Part shown: positions 1 to 9,737 of the stretch, in pieces
How positions within the stretch are numbered: the first letter of the stretch is position 1
Layout of the letters: each line of letters begins with the position of its first letter
Source of the DNA: a virus
Strand: one strand, 5' to 3'
Length of the DNA: 64,000 bases
Virus record (IMG/VR): IMGVR_UViG_3300049489_000321
Location: 83,531 to 147,530 of that record
Translations under genes and position numbers: made by a program
Notes under the pieces: model-generated
Told to the model about the DNA's origin: nothing
The model's database searches: none
What the model saw: only the letters and a program-made list of their open reading frames with translations

Positions 1-93
1 CTTAGACACGATACTAGGGTATTTTTAAAAATTGATAATAACAGCGATTCTCGTAGTAAGCCACCTGTTGCACGAAGCCAAACGAAAAGATAA
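1..93 (+). CDS. C-terminal end of an upstream tail/baseplate gene (partial)
   Basis: Reading in frame from base 1 gives 30 codons without a stop up to TAA at 91-93, which overlaps the ATG of the next gene (TAATG). The visible tail is basic (many K and R). Too little remains to assign a function. Its tight coupling to the hub gene suggests a tail or baseplate assembly protein. Confidence 0.6.
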   Translation, partial: LRHDTRVFLKIDNNSDSRSKPPVARSQTKR

Positions 94-2549
94 TGTCTAC
101 CGTTAATATGAAGACGCGAGCAATCGCAGTGGTACATTCTCACGTTATAAAAGGAGATGATAACGGAATTATTGATCTTTCTAACGACTTAATTGCTATT
201 CAAACCAATAAAGCGTTAAAGGGCTCTGGCGGAATGTCTTTAACGTTAGTAGCGCGTAGGAATTATCTTAACTTGATATATCCTAACGATGTAATAAATC
301 TATATATAGATCCAGGTGATGGTAAACGTGGATTTGTAAGAACTTTTTTTGGCTATATAGATCGTATAGAGCGGTCGGTGTCTACCGACGACAAAGGAGC
401 CACCTCCACAGTATTTAGAATAGCCTGTACAGACATGACCAAGGTTTTTGATAGAACCGACGTTTATTTCAATCCAAATTTGGCTAATCGTAAAGATTTC
501 CTAGAAACACGCTTTGGACAATCGCAATTAGCTGGGCACGCGCTTAGAACAGCAGGTATATATGCGCACGGTTCTCCTGCTGATATGGTAGAAAATCTTG
601 TTACCATGTTGTTGGGATTCGGCGCGCAGTGGATACTGCCTTCGTCTTATATAAACAACGCCAAAGGCTTGGATAGAAATAAAGAAAACCGTATAAATAG
701 AACAAAAGCGCGAGTTCCTTCTACAGAGCAACAGTGGTTTACAGATCTTGGTGGAGTACCAAACAATGTTAGTAATTTGGATAAAGAAATAGAAGATCTT
801 TTAAAGCAACAGGACGAGTTAATAAAAACAGACGATCTAGATGCTTTAGCTAAAGTTAATACAGCTTTGGCCAACAGACAGGCAATAGCGGATCTTTTGG
901 AAGGTTCTCCGCAATTTAGAGCGTGGTTAACAGCGCAGTCGTCCGCAGTTAATCAAAAACCTACTATTTTAGATTTAATTGATCTTTCTTTTATAGAAGC
1001 TATGTCTATTGATGGGTGGATTGCGTCCACTTCTATTTGGCAAAAGCAAGGTAGTTTAGCTTCGTTGATGTATGGTTATTCCAATGAAGTGGTAAACGAG
1101 TTGTTCTTTGACTTAAGACCAGCGATGGTAGATGGCGGCGAAGGAATGTCAGACTCTTGTTTTGGAAAGACATATTCATACGAATCAGACGAACTTAACA
1201 TAAACCTAGAAGGTACTGACGGCTTTCCGGCTGCTGTGCCTGCTGTAAAATACGTGCCTGCTATCGTTATGCGGGAATACCCGTATTCTACTAGCGAAGG
1301 AATAGACTTAACAAATTTGTTCATTTCAGATATAGGCGGTGTTTTTGAGTTTGTACCGTTTGGACCGGTTTTTGGAATGGGGGTGTCTACTGAACCTGGT
1401 GAACCAAAGCGTGTTGTGTATGACTACAATACGGTTCCTTATGTTAAAGAGAAAGGCGGATTATCGCCTATATCTAACCAATTTACCTCTATATCTAAGC
1501 CGTTAAAACATTTAGATGTAATACCAATTACAAACCAAGACGTAAAAGAAGACAGTCTAGGCCGAAGTGATAATGACGTTTTTAATCTTTTTGCATTGTA
1601 CGCAGAAGACAGCTTACAACAACAATACAAATATTTACTACAAGACCTTTTTCCAATAGTGACGCCGGTTAGTATAGAACGTAATGGTTTGCGCGTAATG
1701 GAAATGTCTTCTATGTTCGCTAATTTCAGTGAAAGCAATAAAGTTGAAGGTAGTGGTATAGACACTGCGTCTATTAGACAAAATCTTGCTCGTTGGGCAT
1801 TTCTTTTAGATCACTGGAATCAGCACAATAATGAGTATTTAAACGGCGACATGACGTTACGAGGTATGCCTGAAATTCGCGTAGGTATGCGCCTAGATCA
1901 TGTAGATAGACACGAAAGTTATTATGTAGAAGAAGTAAGACACAACTGGAGCTATCCAGACGCGATGACCACTACGGTAACCGTTAGCAGAGGACAGAGA
2001 AACGATCCTTTTCCTGCTTACATACCTCCACTAGTAACCAGAGATTTTGGTAAACCTAAAACTTTACAAGACATCGAATACATTGCCTCTAAAGGTGGAG
2101 CCAAAATACCACTTGGAGACAACCTTGCAGATCAAGGATTTGTTTTAAGCGACGTTAGAGACGACGTTCAGTCGGTGACTAGTTTTGCGGGCGAATCCGT
2201 GGTAACTGAAAACGGAAACACAATATTAAGTGGAGGCGACCGAACAGATGCGGGACGCTTGTCTAAGTTTTTTCACGTCAACCCAGTACGCGCTACAGAA
2301 ACTAGTGAACAAGGAACTCCTGTGGATAGAGCGTTTCATAATACAAATTATATAGATTCTCCTACTGAAATTACTAACGGTGCGTATATACCTGCTTACC
2401 CAGCTGAGGCGCCCAGAACAGGATTTACTACATCAGAGAGCGCTGAAGTAGTAGCAATACGCGACATAGACCCTGAGGAATGGAAGACTTTGGTTGAAGA
2501 ACTGGGGGAAGAAGGCGCTAGAAACGCCCTAAACTTAACAGATGAATAA
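93..2549 (+). CDS. Baseplate hub protein (gp27 / gpD-like)
   Basis: 818 aa. The first 120 residues or so look like the first hub domain of the T4 gp27 / P2 gpD / Mu gp44 family: a beta-rich segment containing 'FFGYIDRIERS' and then 'FRIACTDMTKVFDRT'. A late segment, 'YYVEEVRHNWSYPDAMTTT' near residue 610-630, is typical of the second hub domain. Such proteins form the trimeric hub that joins the tail tube to the spike. At 818 aa it is about twice the length of gp27, with a large mid-protein expansion of unclear role. The next gene, a spike, overlaps its end by 8 bases, which supports the call. The assignment is by pattern, not alignment. Confidence 0.72.
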   Translation: MSTVNMKTRAIAVVHSHVIKGDDNGIIDLSNDLIAIQTNKALKGSGGMSLTLVARRNYLNLIYPNDVINLYIDPGDGKRGFVRTFFGYIDRIERSVSTDDKGATSTVFRIACTDMTKVFDRTDVYFNPNLANRKDFLETRFGQSQLAGHALRTAGIYAHGSPADMVENLVTMLLGFGAQWILPSSYINNAKGLDRNKENRINRTKARVPSTEQQWFTDLGGVPNNVSNLDKEIEDLLKQQDELIKTDDLDALAKVNTALANRQAIADLLEGSPQFRAWLTAQSSAVNQKPTILDLIDLSFIEAMSIDGWIASTSIWQKQGSLASLMYGYSNEVVNELFFDLRPAMVDGGEGMSDSCFGKTYSYESDELNINLEGTDGFPAAVPAVKYVPAIVMREYPYSTSEGIDLTNLFISDIGGVFEFVPFGPVFGMGVSTEPGEPKRVVYDYNTVPYVKEKGGLSPISNQFTSISKPLKHLDVIPITNQDVKEDSLGRSDNDVFNLFALYAEDSLQQQYKYLLQDLFPIVTPVSIERNGLRVMEMSSMFANFSESNKVEGSGIDTASIRQNLARWAFLLDHWNQHNNEYLNGDMTLRGMPEIRVGMRLDHVDRHESYYVEEVRHNWSYPDAMTTTVTVSRGQRNDPFPAYIPPLVTRDFGKPKTLQDIEYIASKGGAKIPLGDNLADQGFVLSDVRDDVQSVTSFAGESVVTENGNTILSGGDRTDAGRLSKFFHVNPVRATETSEQGTPVDRAFHNTNYIDSPTEITNGAYIPAYPAEAPRTGFTTSESAEVVAIRDIDPEEWKTLVEELGEEGARNALNLTDE

Positions 2550-3720
2550 GCTATTAGACGGTACAGCTATCCAGTCTGGTCACGCTAGAAATAGCGATGA
2601 TTATTCTAATGAACGCCTATACTATCCTGTTCTTGGTATTGTTTTAACTGTTTATTCTTCTGATGATAAACGCAACAAATCATCAGTCACTAAACACGAT
2701 GGTAGAGGATCGCGTTGGGAAGCTGAGGTTTTAGTAATAAATGATGGAAGCGATACTTATTGGAAAGTAAAAGACGCTATCATTTTATCCTCTGGTGTTA
2801 CTGGAATTGATGATTTTCACGAAGAACTACCAAGAGGGTGTTCACAGATGTTAGATGGTTCTGTGTATAAAAGTAATCTTGCTTCTATCGATCCAAACAA
2901 GCTTGACGGTGATCGCTGTCTAGTTTCGTTTGTTGGAGGTAGATTGTCACAACCAGTTATAACTAACTGGTTTCCACATCCTTCAAATACGTTTGATTCA
3001 AGCACGCAAGGATTGCGAGACAGCACGCTTACTCAAGGCAAGCGTTTTGCAAAGCGCTACTCAGGAACAGAACTAGTTGTAACTCCAAAAGGTTCTGTAT
3101 TCTTAGACACTAATAACAGTGGTTCCACAGTGGTGGGTACTAGTGGAGGCGTAAAACGTAAGAAAACAGATGTTGGTGGAGATGTTTGTTTAAGCGTTAA
3201 ACCAGGAAGAAAATTAGAGGTTAATTTCAACCCATCTGTTCCTACACCAACAACAGAACCGGCATTATTTCAGCCTAATCCGTCAATTGGTGAATTTACA
3301 AGAAATGTTGACAAAACTACGGTTACTTTTGATGAAGATTTTGTTAATGCAGTAGCTGGTAAAGTGGTACAATTGATAGGAAAACAAATACAAGACAGTA
3401 TTTTGTTAGGTGAAACTCCTACTGATCACGCTGTTTTGGGAGAACATTTGTTGGCTACTTTTAACGCAATGATTTCAGTATTTAACGCAAATGTAGCGGT
3501 GTTTAACTCTCATAAACATTTAGACAGCACTGGTTCACCTACTGGTTCGCCTATTTCGGCAGCTATTCCGAATCCAGGATTTATACCATTTCCAACGCCT
3601 GGAACTGCTGGTCCACCTAGTCTAGACACTAACCCAATGTATGTAGGTACTGGTACTGCACAAACCGATGGCAGTGAAATGCCTGAGTCGGATTTATCCG
3701 AGGTGGTTAAATTACAGTAA
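2542..3720 (+). CDS. Baseplate spike protein (gpV / gp5 OB-fold-like)
   Basis: 392 aa. Residues about 125-155 carry the OB-fold signature of phage spikes: 'GDRCLVSFVGGRLSQPVI' followed by 'TNWFPHP'. The C-terminal part has 'SHKHLDSTGSPTGSP', reminiscent of the His-containing apex segments of gpV-like spikes, then a Pro/Gly-rich end. The protein would sit as a trimer below the hub and pierce the outer membrane. No lysozyme domain like that of T4 gp5 is visible. The stop TAA overlaps the next ATG (TAATG), so translation is probably coupled along the baseplate operon. Confidence 0.72.
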   Translation: MNKLLDGTAIQSGHARNSDDYSNERLYYPVLGIVLTVYSSDDKRNKSSVTKHDGRGSRWEAEVLVINDGSDTYWKVKDAIILSSGVTGIDDFHEELPRGCSQMLDGSVYKSNLASIDPNKLDGDRCLVSFVGGRLSQPVITNWFPHPSNTFDSSTQGLRDSTLTQGKRFAKRYSGTELVVTPKGSVFLDTNNSGSTVVGTSGGVKRKKTDVGGDVCLSVKPGRKLEVNFNPSVPTPTTEPALFQPNPSIGEFTRNVDKTTVTFDEDFVNAVAGKVVQLIGKQIQDSILLGETPTDHAVLGEHLLATFNAMISVFNANVAVFNSHKHLDSTGSPTGSPISAAIPNPGFIPFPTPGTAGPPSLDTNPMYVGTGTAQTDGSEMPESDLSEVVKLQ

Positions 3721-5444
3721 TGCGCGACACAATAACGCCTGACAGATCTAACTGGTTAGGCACAACAAACAACAAAGATAAGAAGAGTTTCTACAGCCTT
3801 GCGCTTGTTGTAGATGGTACGCTTTCTAGTGATTTTAACAACATTCCTTTAGAATTTTTATTCAACACAGATCCACAAGGCATAGATATTGAGGAACCTG
3901 CGGCGGTTCAAATTGTACCCACGCAGAATGGCGGACAGTTTGTTGAGAACCAAGGTACAATTTATAAAAATATTAATATAAAAGGTACTACTGGTTTAAG
4001 ACCTAACATAAATAAACCAGGTGGCTTCAGGGTTTCTCCATACACAGGAAAAGGCAAACCCGGCACTAACGTGCCAGATAACGAACAGACTGGTTTTGAT
4101 GATTTAGTAGCTTTGGTTAACTTTTTTAGAATCTATTCAGCCATTAAAAAAGACCCTATTAATGCTTATAAAGTTACGATGGTTTGGAAGAATGCCCGTG
4201 AGGGTGAGTACTATCGTGTAGAACCTATAAATTTCAAAACTTCCAGAGCTTCTAGTAGTCCTATGACCACTATGTACGACATAACCCTTCGTACAGTTGC
4301 TGCTTTAGATTTTAAAGACAAAATAGATAAACCAGTAACTAAACTCGGGTTTACAGCTAGGCTCAAGGATGCTACAAACGACATTGCTCGTGGATTCGCT
4401 ACGTTGTCTGCAAAACAAGATACTTTAATATCTGTTGGAGCAAAGTTTGTCACCGACTTGTTGCAGCCAATAAACGATTTATTGAATGCGCTGACGTTGT
4501 TTACTACCTCAGCTAGCAGGGTGCCTGAAATTCCGCGCTATATAGTGAGCAATCTTATTGATAACGTAAATCGTGCTAAAATTGCTTGTGAAGATCTAGA
4601 TCAAACTTACGAACAATTCAGCATAGTTGGCCCACAAAAGGCGGCTGCTAAGAACTTAAAAGACATAGCAGATGCGTTGATTAGAATATTTATAGAAGAC
4701 GGTCTTTTCGGAGCAGAATCTGGGGATAAAGCCCAGCGTAAAATAAAACGCTATGAAAATACAGTAAATTCCAAAGGTACGATTTCAAGCGATTTATCGT
4801 CGCTAGGAAGCGGTGCCAGTCTTGCGGATATTAACATAGGCGAAGACATAAGAAAGGTAGCAAAACGTCTTGTAGGCGACTACAGCGCGTGGAAAGCCTT
4901 GGTCCTGCTCAATGATCTTAAGCCGCCATACATAAGTCCTACTGGCGATGGAGTAAGTGTTTTAAGACCAGGAAAAGACAGCATTCTGTATCCTTCTAGT
5001 ACTGCCACAAGAAGTTCTTCTGTATCTAGAGATATTACTGCCAAAAGAGGATACGACGTACTCTACGGTAGAGACATTAAATTAACTAATAATCTTAATG
5101 GATTACGTACTATTTCTATTGATTCTAAAGGAGACATAGCGCGTGTTTCTGGTGTAGATAATGTGTCTCAAGCAATTGACATTAAATTCAACACAGAACA
5201 AGGAGAGCTTGGTGCTCATGAATCGTTTGGAATTAAGCTACCTATTGGGGTGCGTTCCAGTTCAGCGTTATCATTGGCAGAATTTGACATAAATGCCAGA
5301 AGCACCCTGCTTTCTGACAGTAGAATCGCGGCAGTAAATAGGTTAGAATTAGAAGTGCAGGGAAATACAACTCTTATAAAGGCAGACACCCAACTTATTG
5401 ACGGTGGAGACACTCTATCACTAAGTTTGGATGTACGTAAATAA
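3720..5444 (+). CDS. Baseplate wedge protein with LysM-like and gp25-like parts
   Basis: 574 aa. Residues about 365-425 read as a LysM-like baseplate module: 'DIRKVAKRLVGDYSAWKALV', then 'LNDLKPPYI' and 'RPGKDSILYPS'. From about residue 470 to the end a gp25/gpW-type wedge domain is visible: 'TEQGELGAHESFGIKLPIG', then a repeated acidic/basic beta pattern ending 'GDTLSLSLDVRK'. The first 350 residues or so are unassigned and partly helical. In T4 these roles are split between gp53 (LysM) and gp25, so this looks like a fusion. It sits between the spike and gpJ-like genes, as expected for wedge components. Confidence 0.7.
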   Translation: MRDTITPDRSNWLGTTNNKDKKSFYSLALVVDGTLSSDFNNIPLEFLFNTDPQGIDIEEPAAVQIVPTQNGGQFVENQGTIYKNINIKGTTGLRPNINKPGGFRVSPYTGKGKPGTNVPDNEQTGFDDLVALVNFFRIYSAIKKDPINAYKVTMVWKNAREGEYYRVEPINFKTSRASSSPMTTMYDITLRTVAALDFKDKIDKPVTKLGFTARLKDATNDIARGFATLSAKQDTLISVGAKFVTDLLQPINDLLNALTLFTTSASRVPEIPRYIVSNLIDNVNRAKIACEDLDQTYEQFSIVGPQKAAAKNLKDIADALIRIFIEDGLFGAESGDKAQRKIKRYENTVNSKGTISSDLSSLGSGASLADINIGEDIRKVAKRLVGDYSAWKALVLLNDLKPPYISPTGDGVSVLRPGKDSILYPSSTATRSSSVSRDITAKRGYDVLYGRDIKLTNNLNGLRTISIDSKGDIARVSGVDNVSQAIDIKFNTEQGELGAHESFGIKLPIGVRSSSALSLAEFDINARSTLLSDSRIAAVNRLELEVQGNTTLIKADTQLIDGGDTLSLSLDVRK

Positions 5445-5447
5445 ACC

Positions 5448-7280
5448 ATGGCATTTCAGCCCAAACAATTTGCAAACATACTAGAAACAATGATTAATTA
5501 CATGCGTGCCAACACGGATGTAACTGATTACGAAATAGGATCTGTTGTTAGGTCAATCTTAGAAGCTTGTGCGCTTGAAGACGACGAAGCCTACTTTCAA
5601 ATGGTTCAACTACTTGATTCATTTTCGATATTCACCGCTACCGGTGCTGACTTGGTGCGTCGCGTTGCGGACTACGACGTGGTTCCTTTGCAACCAAACG
5701 CTTCTCTTGGGTACGTAACCATTAGAGATGAGCTACTGCCTACCTCTACTTTATCAATCGATAAACTAGCTGGATCTACTACTTTGCTTATCGAAGATTC
5801 TTCTGGGTTATCAACTAGCTATCCATACGACGTAAGGGTAGGTGAGGGAACTCTACAAGTAGAAGATGTTCAAGTTAGCAACAATAACACGCTTACTAAC
5901 ACATTAACAATTGCTCCACTAGTTAACAACCACAGCGCTGGAGAACGGGTATCTTTTGTTAGCGGTGCCGCCGACAAAACAATCACCGCAGGTCTACAAG
6001 TACAGTCACCAGCCGTTGGTAATGAGTCTGCTGTTGTGTTTTCTACTATTGAAAACGGTACTATAGTAAACGGCAATTACTCTTCTACATCTATCAAAGC
6101 AAGAGCAGTTTTACCTGGTCTTGCCGGTAACGTAGGTTCTGGTCGTATAACACAGTTTACATCTAGTGCTCCGTTTAGCGGCGCCTCTGTAACCAATCTA
6201 GCCTCGTTTGGCGCAGGTAAGGGCGAAGAACTACCTGAAGAACTTCGATCTAGAGCACTAGGAAAGAAACAAGCTGCGTCTAGAGGAACTCCTTTAGCTC
6301 TTAAAGAAGCCGTACGCGGCGTAACAGACGCTGTTACAAAACAAAGAGTTTCTACTTCAAATGTCTTAGAAGATTTTGAAAATGATGAAGTTATTGTTTA
6401 TATAGACGACGGTACTGGATTTACACCGGATCAAGTCCAACTAGGAACTACCACCGTAGGCACAGCAGTATTAGCTGGCGCAGGTACGGTAGAGATCGAC
6501 GATGCAGTCGATTTCCCAGACGCCGGGTATATTGTTATAAGTCCTGAAAACTCGTCGCAAATAGAGCTGCTTGAATACGACGGCGTAGACAGAACAGTTT
6601 CACCAGCGGTGGTTTCCCTAATCGGAAGCACTGTTAACGCACATGATGTCGGTGATGAAGTAGTTTTGGTAGACGTATTAGATTTGTCTGCTGAAGAAGG
6701 TACTAATTACTACGAAACATCAGATTTACCGATAGTTAGAAATTCGTATAGATTGTGGATAGATAACGGGTCAGGATTGACACTTCAGACTGAAGATGTT
6801 GATTATATCTTAAAACGTGGACTAGGACGGATACAACTAATCGGAGACGGCACAGACGCGGGAGACGTAGTTGTAACTACATACACTTACTACACGGGAT
6901 TAGTTGCTACGTGTCAAAAAATAATAAATGGCGATGAAACCGACGAAGTTAACTTTCCAGGTGTTTACACCGCTGGAATTCCTCCTGTTGTAGAAACTCC
7001 TACAATTAGAAGAATAACTATTCGTTTACTAATAACTGCTATTGAAGGTAAAGATAAAGACGATTTACTTCCACTCGTAAGGACTGTCGTGGAAACATAT
7101 ATATCTAGCCTAGGTATCGGAAATGACGTTATTTTGTCTGAAATTATAAAAAGAGCCATGCGTGTTCCTGGTATGTATAACTGCAAGGTTATTACTCCAA
7201 CATCAGACGTGGCTGTTTCTGAAAACGAACTGCCTGTTCCTTATGACACGCAAGGCGACTCTATCGTAACTATTGTCTAA
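5448..7280 (+). CDS. Baseplate wedge protein J-like (gpJ / gp6)
   Basis: 610 aa. The N-terminus 'YEIGSVVRSILEACALEDD' followed by 'ATGADLVRRVADYDVVP' is the classical start of baseplate J-like proteins. 'SRGTPLALKEAVRGVTDAV' and later 'IIKRAMRVPGMYNCKV' are also typical. Two extra beta-rich inserts, at residues about 100-175 and 333-410, are unlike compact J proteins and resemble repeats in the two following genes. The protein would connect wedges around the hub. The family assignment is confident; the insert function is unknown. Confidence 0.82.
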   Translation: MAFQPKQFANILETMINYMRANTDVTDYEIGSVVRSILEACALEDDEAYFQMVQLLDSFSIFTATGADLVRRVADYDVVPLQPNASLGYVTIRDELLPTSTLSIDKLAGSTTLLIEDSSGLSTSYPYDVRVGEGTLQVEDVQVSNNNTLTNTLTIAPLVNNHSAGERVSFVSGAADKTITAGLQVQSPAVGNESAVVFSTIENGTIVNGNYSSTSIKARAVLPGLAGNVGSGRITQFTSSAPFSGASVTNLASFGAGKGEELPEELRSRALGKKQAASRGTPLALKEAVRGVTDAVTKQRVSTSNVLEDFENDEVIVYIDDGTGFTPDQVQLGTTTVGTAVLAGAGTVEIDDAVDFPDAGYIVISPENSSQIELLEYDGVDRTVSPAVVSLIGSTVNAHDVGDEVVLVDVLDLSAEEGTNYYETSDLPIVRNSYRLWIDNGSGLTLQTEDVDYILKRGLGRIQLIGDGTDAGDVVVTTYTYYTGLVATCQKIINGDETDEVNFPGVYTAGIPPVVETPTIRRITIRLLITAIEGKDKDDLLPLVRTVVETYISSLGIGNDVILSEIIKRAMRVPGMYNCKVITPTSDVAVSENELPVPYDTQGDSIVTIV

Positions 7281-7281
7281 T

Positions 7282-9729
7282 ATGGCCATTAAGATAAACC
7301 AGTCAGCTATAGCTGAAGCAAAAGATCAGTTGTTTTTGGACACTGCCGATGGGCAGCGCTTAAATAACGTTTCTTCTAATTTAGGGCTATTTAGACCGAT
7401 CTTAGGTATAGGAAGCGACGCTGAATGGCGTGCTATTGTTAAAAAAATAGCACATAATCCTAAACTAATTCAACGCGTTTTTAGACACATTATAGAATGC
7501 TGCATAGGTCCTAGATTTACTCGCACCGCCAACTTGTCTGCACCCACTGAAGTAGGAGACAATGTTCTATTTGTAAACAACGCAGAAGAATTAATACAGT
7601 TAGGAACATTGGTAATAGATTCTGGGCTTCCTACCGAAGAAACAATAACTTTTGATTTTGTAGACAGAATAACGAACAAAGTCATATTAACAAGAGGACT
7701 TACCTACGCCCACCAGGTACTGTCAGATGGGTCTGGAGTTTTGGCTGAAGATAAGGCTGTTTCTTCTATAGAACTTCCTCTTTACGACTCTAGTTTGTTG
7801 CCGACCACTAACTACCCTTATCCGCTGCTGGTGGGATCAGGTACAGAGAACGAAGAGATGGTGTTGGTGTACGACAACGACACCATTACTAATACGTTGA
7901 CTATTTCTGCTTTAACAAAAGATCAGAGTGGATTTAAGAGTTCTTTTCTTCGTAGAGAACTTCTACTGGAAACGTTTGCTGGTCGAACATTTATACGTTT
8001 CGATGTTAGTGAATCTAGGTGTTTCCCATCGGAAGGATGGTTGCGTTTAGACGCGAATAGTGTTGATGAAGAAGTAGTGTATTTTACTAGCAACGACGTA
8101 GATAATGACGTTATATATTTAAAAACACCTCTTAAATTTTCCCATGTAGCCGGTACTTCTGTGGAACTTCTAAGACCGGGAGCTAGTGTTAAGTCTGCGT
8201 CTTTGACACAACCGGGTATAGGTTGGGAAATTTTTGACGCAACCAATAGAGATCTAAAAATATACATTCCTCCAACGTATAGAGAATACAGAATTCTAGA
8301 CGTAACATATTTACACACTGCTTCTCCTGGAGCAGTGTCTACCACGCTTGACAGTAACGTCTCTATCGGCGACACGGTTATATCGCTTACAAGTATTGCT
8401 GGATTTCCTTCACTTGGTTTAGTACAAATAGATGGTAATGAAGTGGCTTTTTATTATGAACTAGACGAAGATAACGCCACGATTACGTTAATAAACGGAA
8501 CGCTATCTGCGTATTCGGCTGGCGATTCTGTAGACGTGTTGACCTACCCGTATTCCGGTTCTGATTTGGAAGATTCTAATGTATTTGATATATTAGGCGA
8601 CATCATACTCAACGTATTCCCTGGTAAATATTTGTTTGACGCAATACAACAGTCTCCTAGCTCTGTTTTCACAACGCTTGACGTAGCCGTACCTCCTCCG
8701 ACCAGACTGCTATCAAGTCAACTTTCTGGATTTACAAACATAGAAGTTGAAGACGCTAGTATGTGGGGTACTCCAATATTTTCTGCTAGAATAGGAAGCG
8801 GAACGGGGTCTCAAGAAGATTTGACTGTAACCGATGTTACTATAGCTAAAACTACTTCTGATCAATTAAACGGAGCAGTTTCTATAGGTGGAACATCTTT
8901 GGTACTTGACAACACTAGCGGGTTCCCCGAATCCGGTGTTGTAAATATGGCTGGGTACAGAGTTATCATAGACGAAGGAACCGTAGATGAAGAAATTGTA
9001 CGTATATTAGACAATGACGTAGGTACAAATACGTTTACTTGTGTTCCTTTAGTACTTAATCATGCGGACAACGCTGTTGTGTCTCTTTTAAATGACACCG
9101 TGACGTTTTCCACAGGGTTAAATAACTCGCACGACGGTGACAGCGTGTCTCCCACAGTCGTTGGTGATTCTGTAGAAGTATTGACGGAGTTTCTAGAAGT
9201 CGTTTCAGTTGCAGGGTTTTCTAATTCAGGTAAGATAATAATAAACTACGGAAACGCTAGATCTCCTGTAAGAGCAGAGATTATTGCTGCAAGTCCAGGC
9301 AGCTATACCATAGCAGACAGCTCTGTGTTACCTGAAGTTTACCCTTACCAACTAGTTTTAGGGCAAGGTCTGTCTACTGAAGAATACGTGTTTGTAACCA
9401 ATAACAACACAGGAACAGGTGTTTTAACGGTAACCGGCGATGTTAATACACATTTTGCTGGAGAATACATAGAATTTAGAGTAGAATCACCGGAAGTAGT
9501 AAATTATCAAGATATCGATTCTGGTAAACTACAATTTATTCCACCGGTAGTGTTGAATAAACACGAAATAGGTGAACAAGTAATGGTAACTAATCAACCA
9601 AGTGAACCTAGCCTAGATGGGTTTGATTACCCATTCTATTTGCCACCAGACAGGTTTCTTTGCTTGACTTACGCTTTTGGTTTAGTAAGAGGCGCTGGTA
9701 TTCAAGTTTCTATTGTTAATGAACGGTAA
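7282..9729 (+). CDS. Baseplate/tail protein built from repeated beta modules
   Basis: 815 aa. I prefer ATG at 7282; an in-frame TTG at 7273 overlaps the previous stop. The position after the J-like gene and the start 'AEAKDQLFLDTADGQRLNNV' suggest a gp7- or tail-protein-I-like wedge/peripheral baseplate protein. Most of the length consists of at least six imperfect modules of about 60-75 residues with the pattern 'FPxSGxVxIxGxxxxEEVxxVxDNDxxTNTLTxxxLxxxHxAGxxV', the clearest at 7755-7935, 8340-8545, 8860-9090 and 9300-9480. Such repeats are probably small beta-sandwich spacers. The exact role is not assigned. Confidence 0.65.
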   Translation: MAIKINQSAIAEAKDQLFLDTADGQRLNNVSSNLGLFRPILGIGSDAEWRAIVKKIAHNPKLIQRVFRHIIECCIGPRFTRTANLSAPTEVGDNVLFVNNAEELIQLGTLVIDSGLPTEETITFDFVDRITNKVILTRGLTYAHQVLSDGSGVLAEDKAVSSIELPLYDSSLLPTTNYPYPLLVGSGTENEEMVLVYDNDTITNTLTISALTKDQSGFKSSFLRRELLLETFAGRTFIRFDVSESRCFPSEGWLRLDANSVDEEVVYFTSNDVDNDVIYLKTPLKFSHVAGTSVELLRPGASVKSASLTQPGIGWEIFDATNRDLKIYIPPTYREYRILDVTYLHTASPGAVSTTLDSNVSIGDTVISLTSIAGFPSLGLVQIDGNEVAFYYELDEDNATITLINGTLSAYSAGDSVDVLTYPYSGSDLEDSNVFDILGDIILNVFPGKYLFDAIQQSPSSVFTTLDVAVPPPTRLLSSQLSGFTNIEVEDASMWGTPIFSARIGSGTGSQEDLTVTDVTIAKTTSDQLNGAVSIGGTSLVLDNTSGFPESGVVNMAGYRVIIDEGTVDEEIVRILDNDVGTNTFTCVPLVLNHADNAVVSLLNDTVTFSTGLNNSHDGDSVSPTVVGDSVEVLTEFLEVVSVAGFSNSGKIIINYGNARSPVRAEIIAASPGSYTIADSSVLPEVYPYQLVLGQGLSTEEYVFVTNNNTGTGVLTVTGDVNTHFAGEYIEFRVESPEVVNYQDIDSGKLQFIPPVVLNKHEIGEQVMVTNQPSEPSLDGFDYPFYLPPDRFLCLTYAFGLVRGAGIQVSIVNER

Positions 9730-9737
9730 AGGTTATT

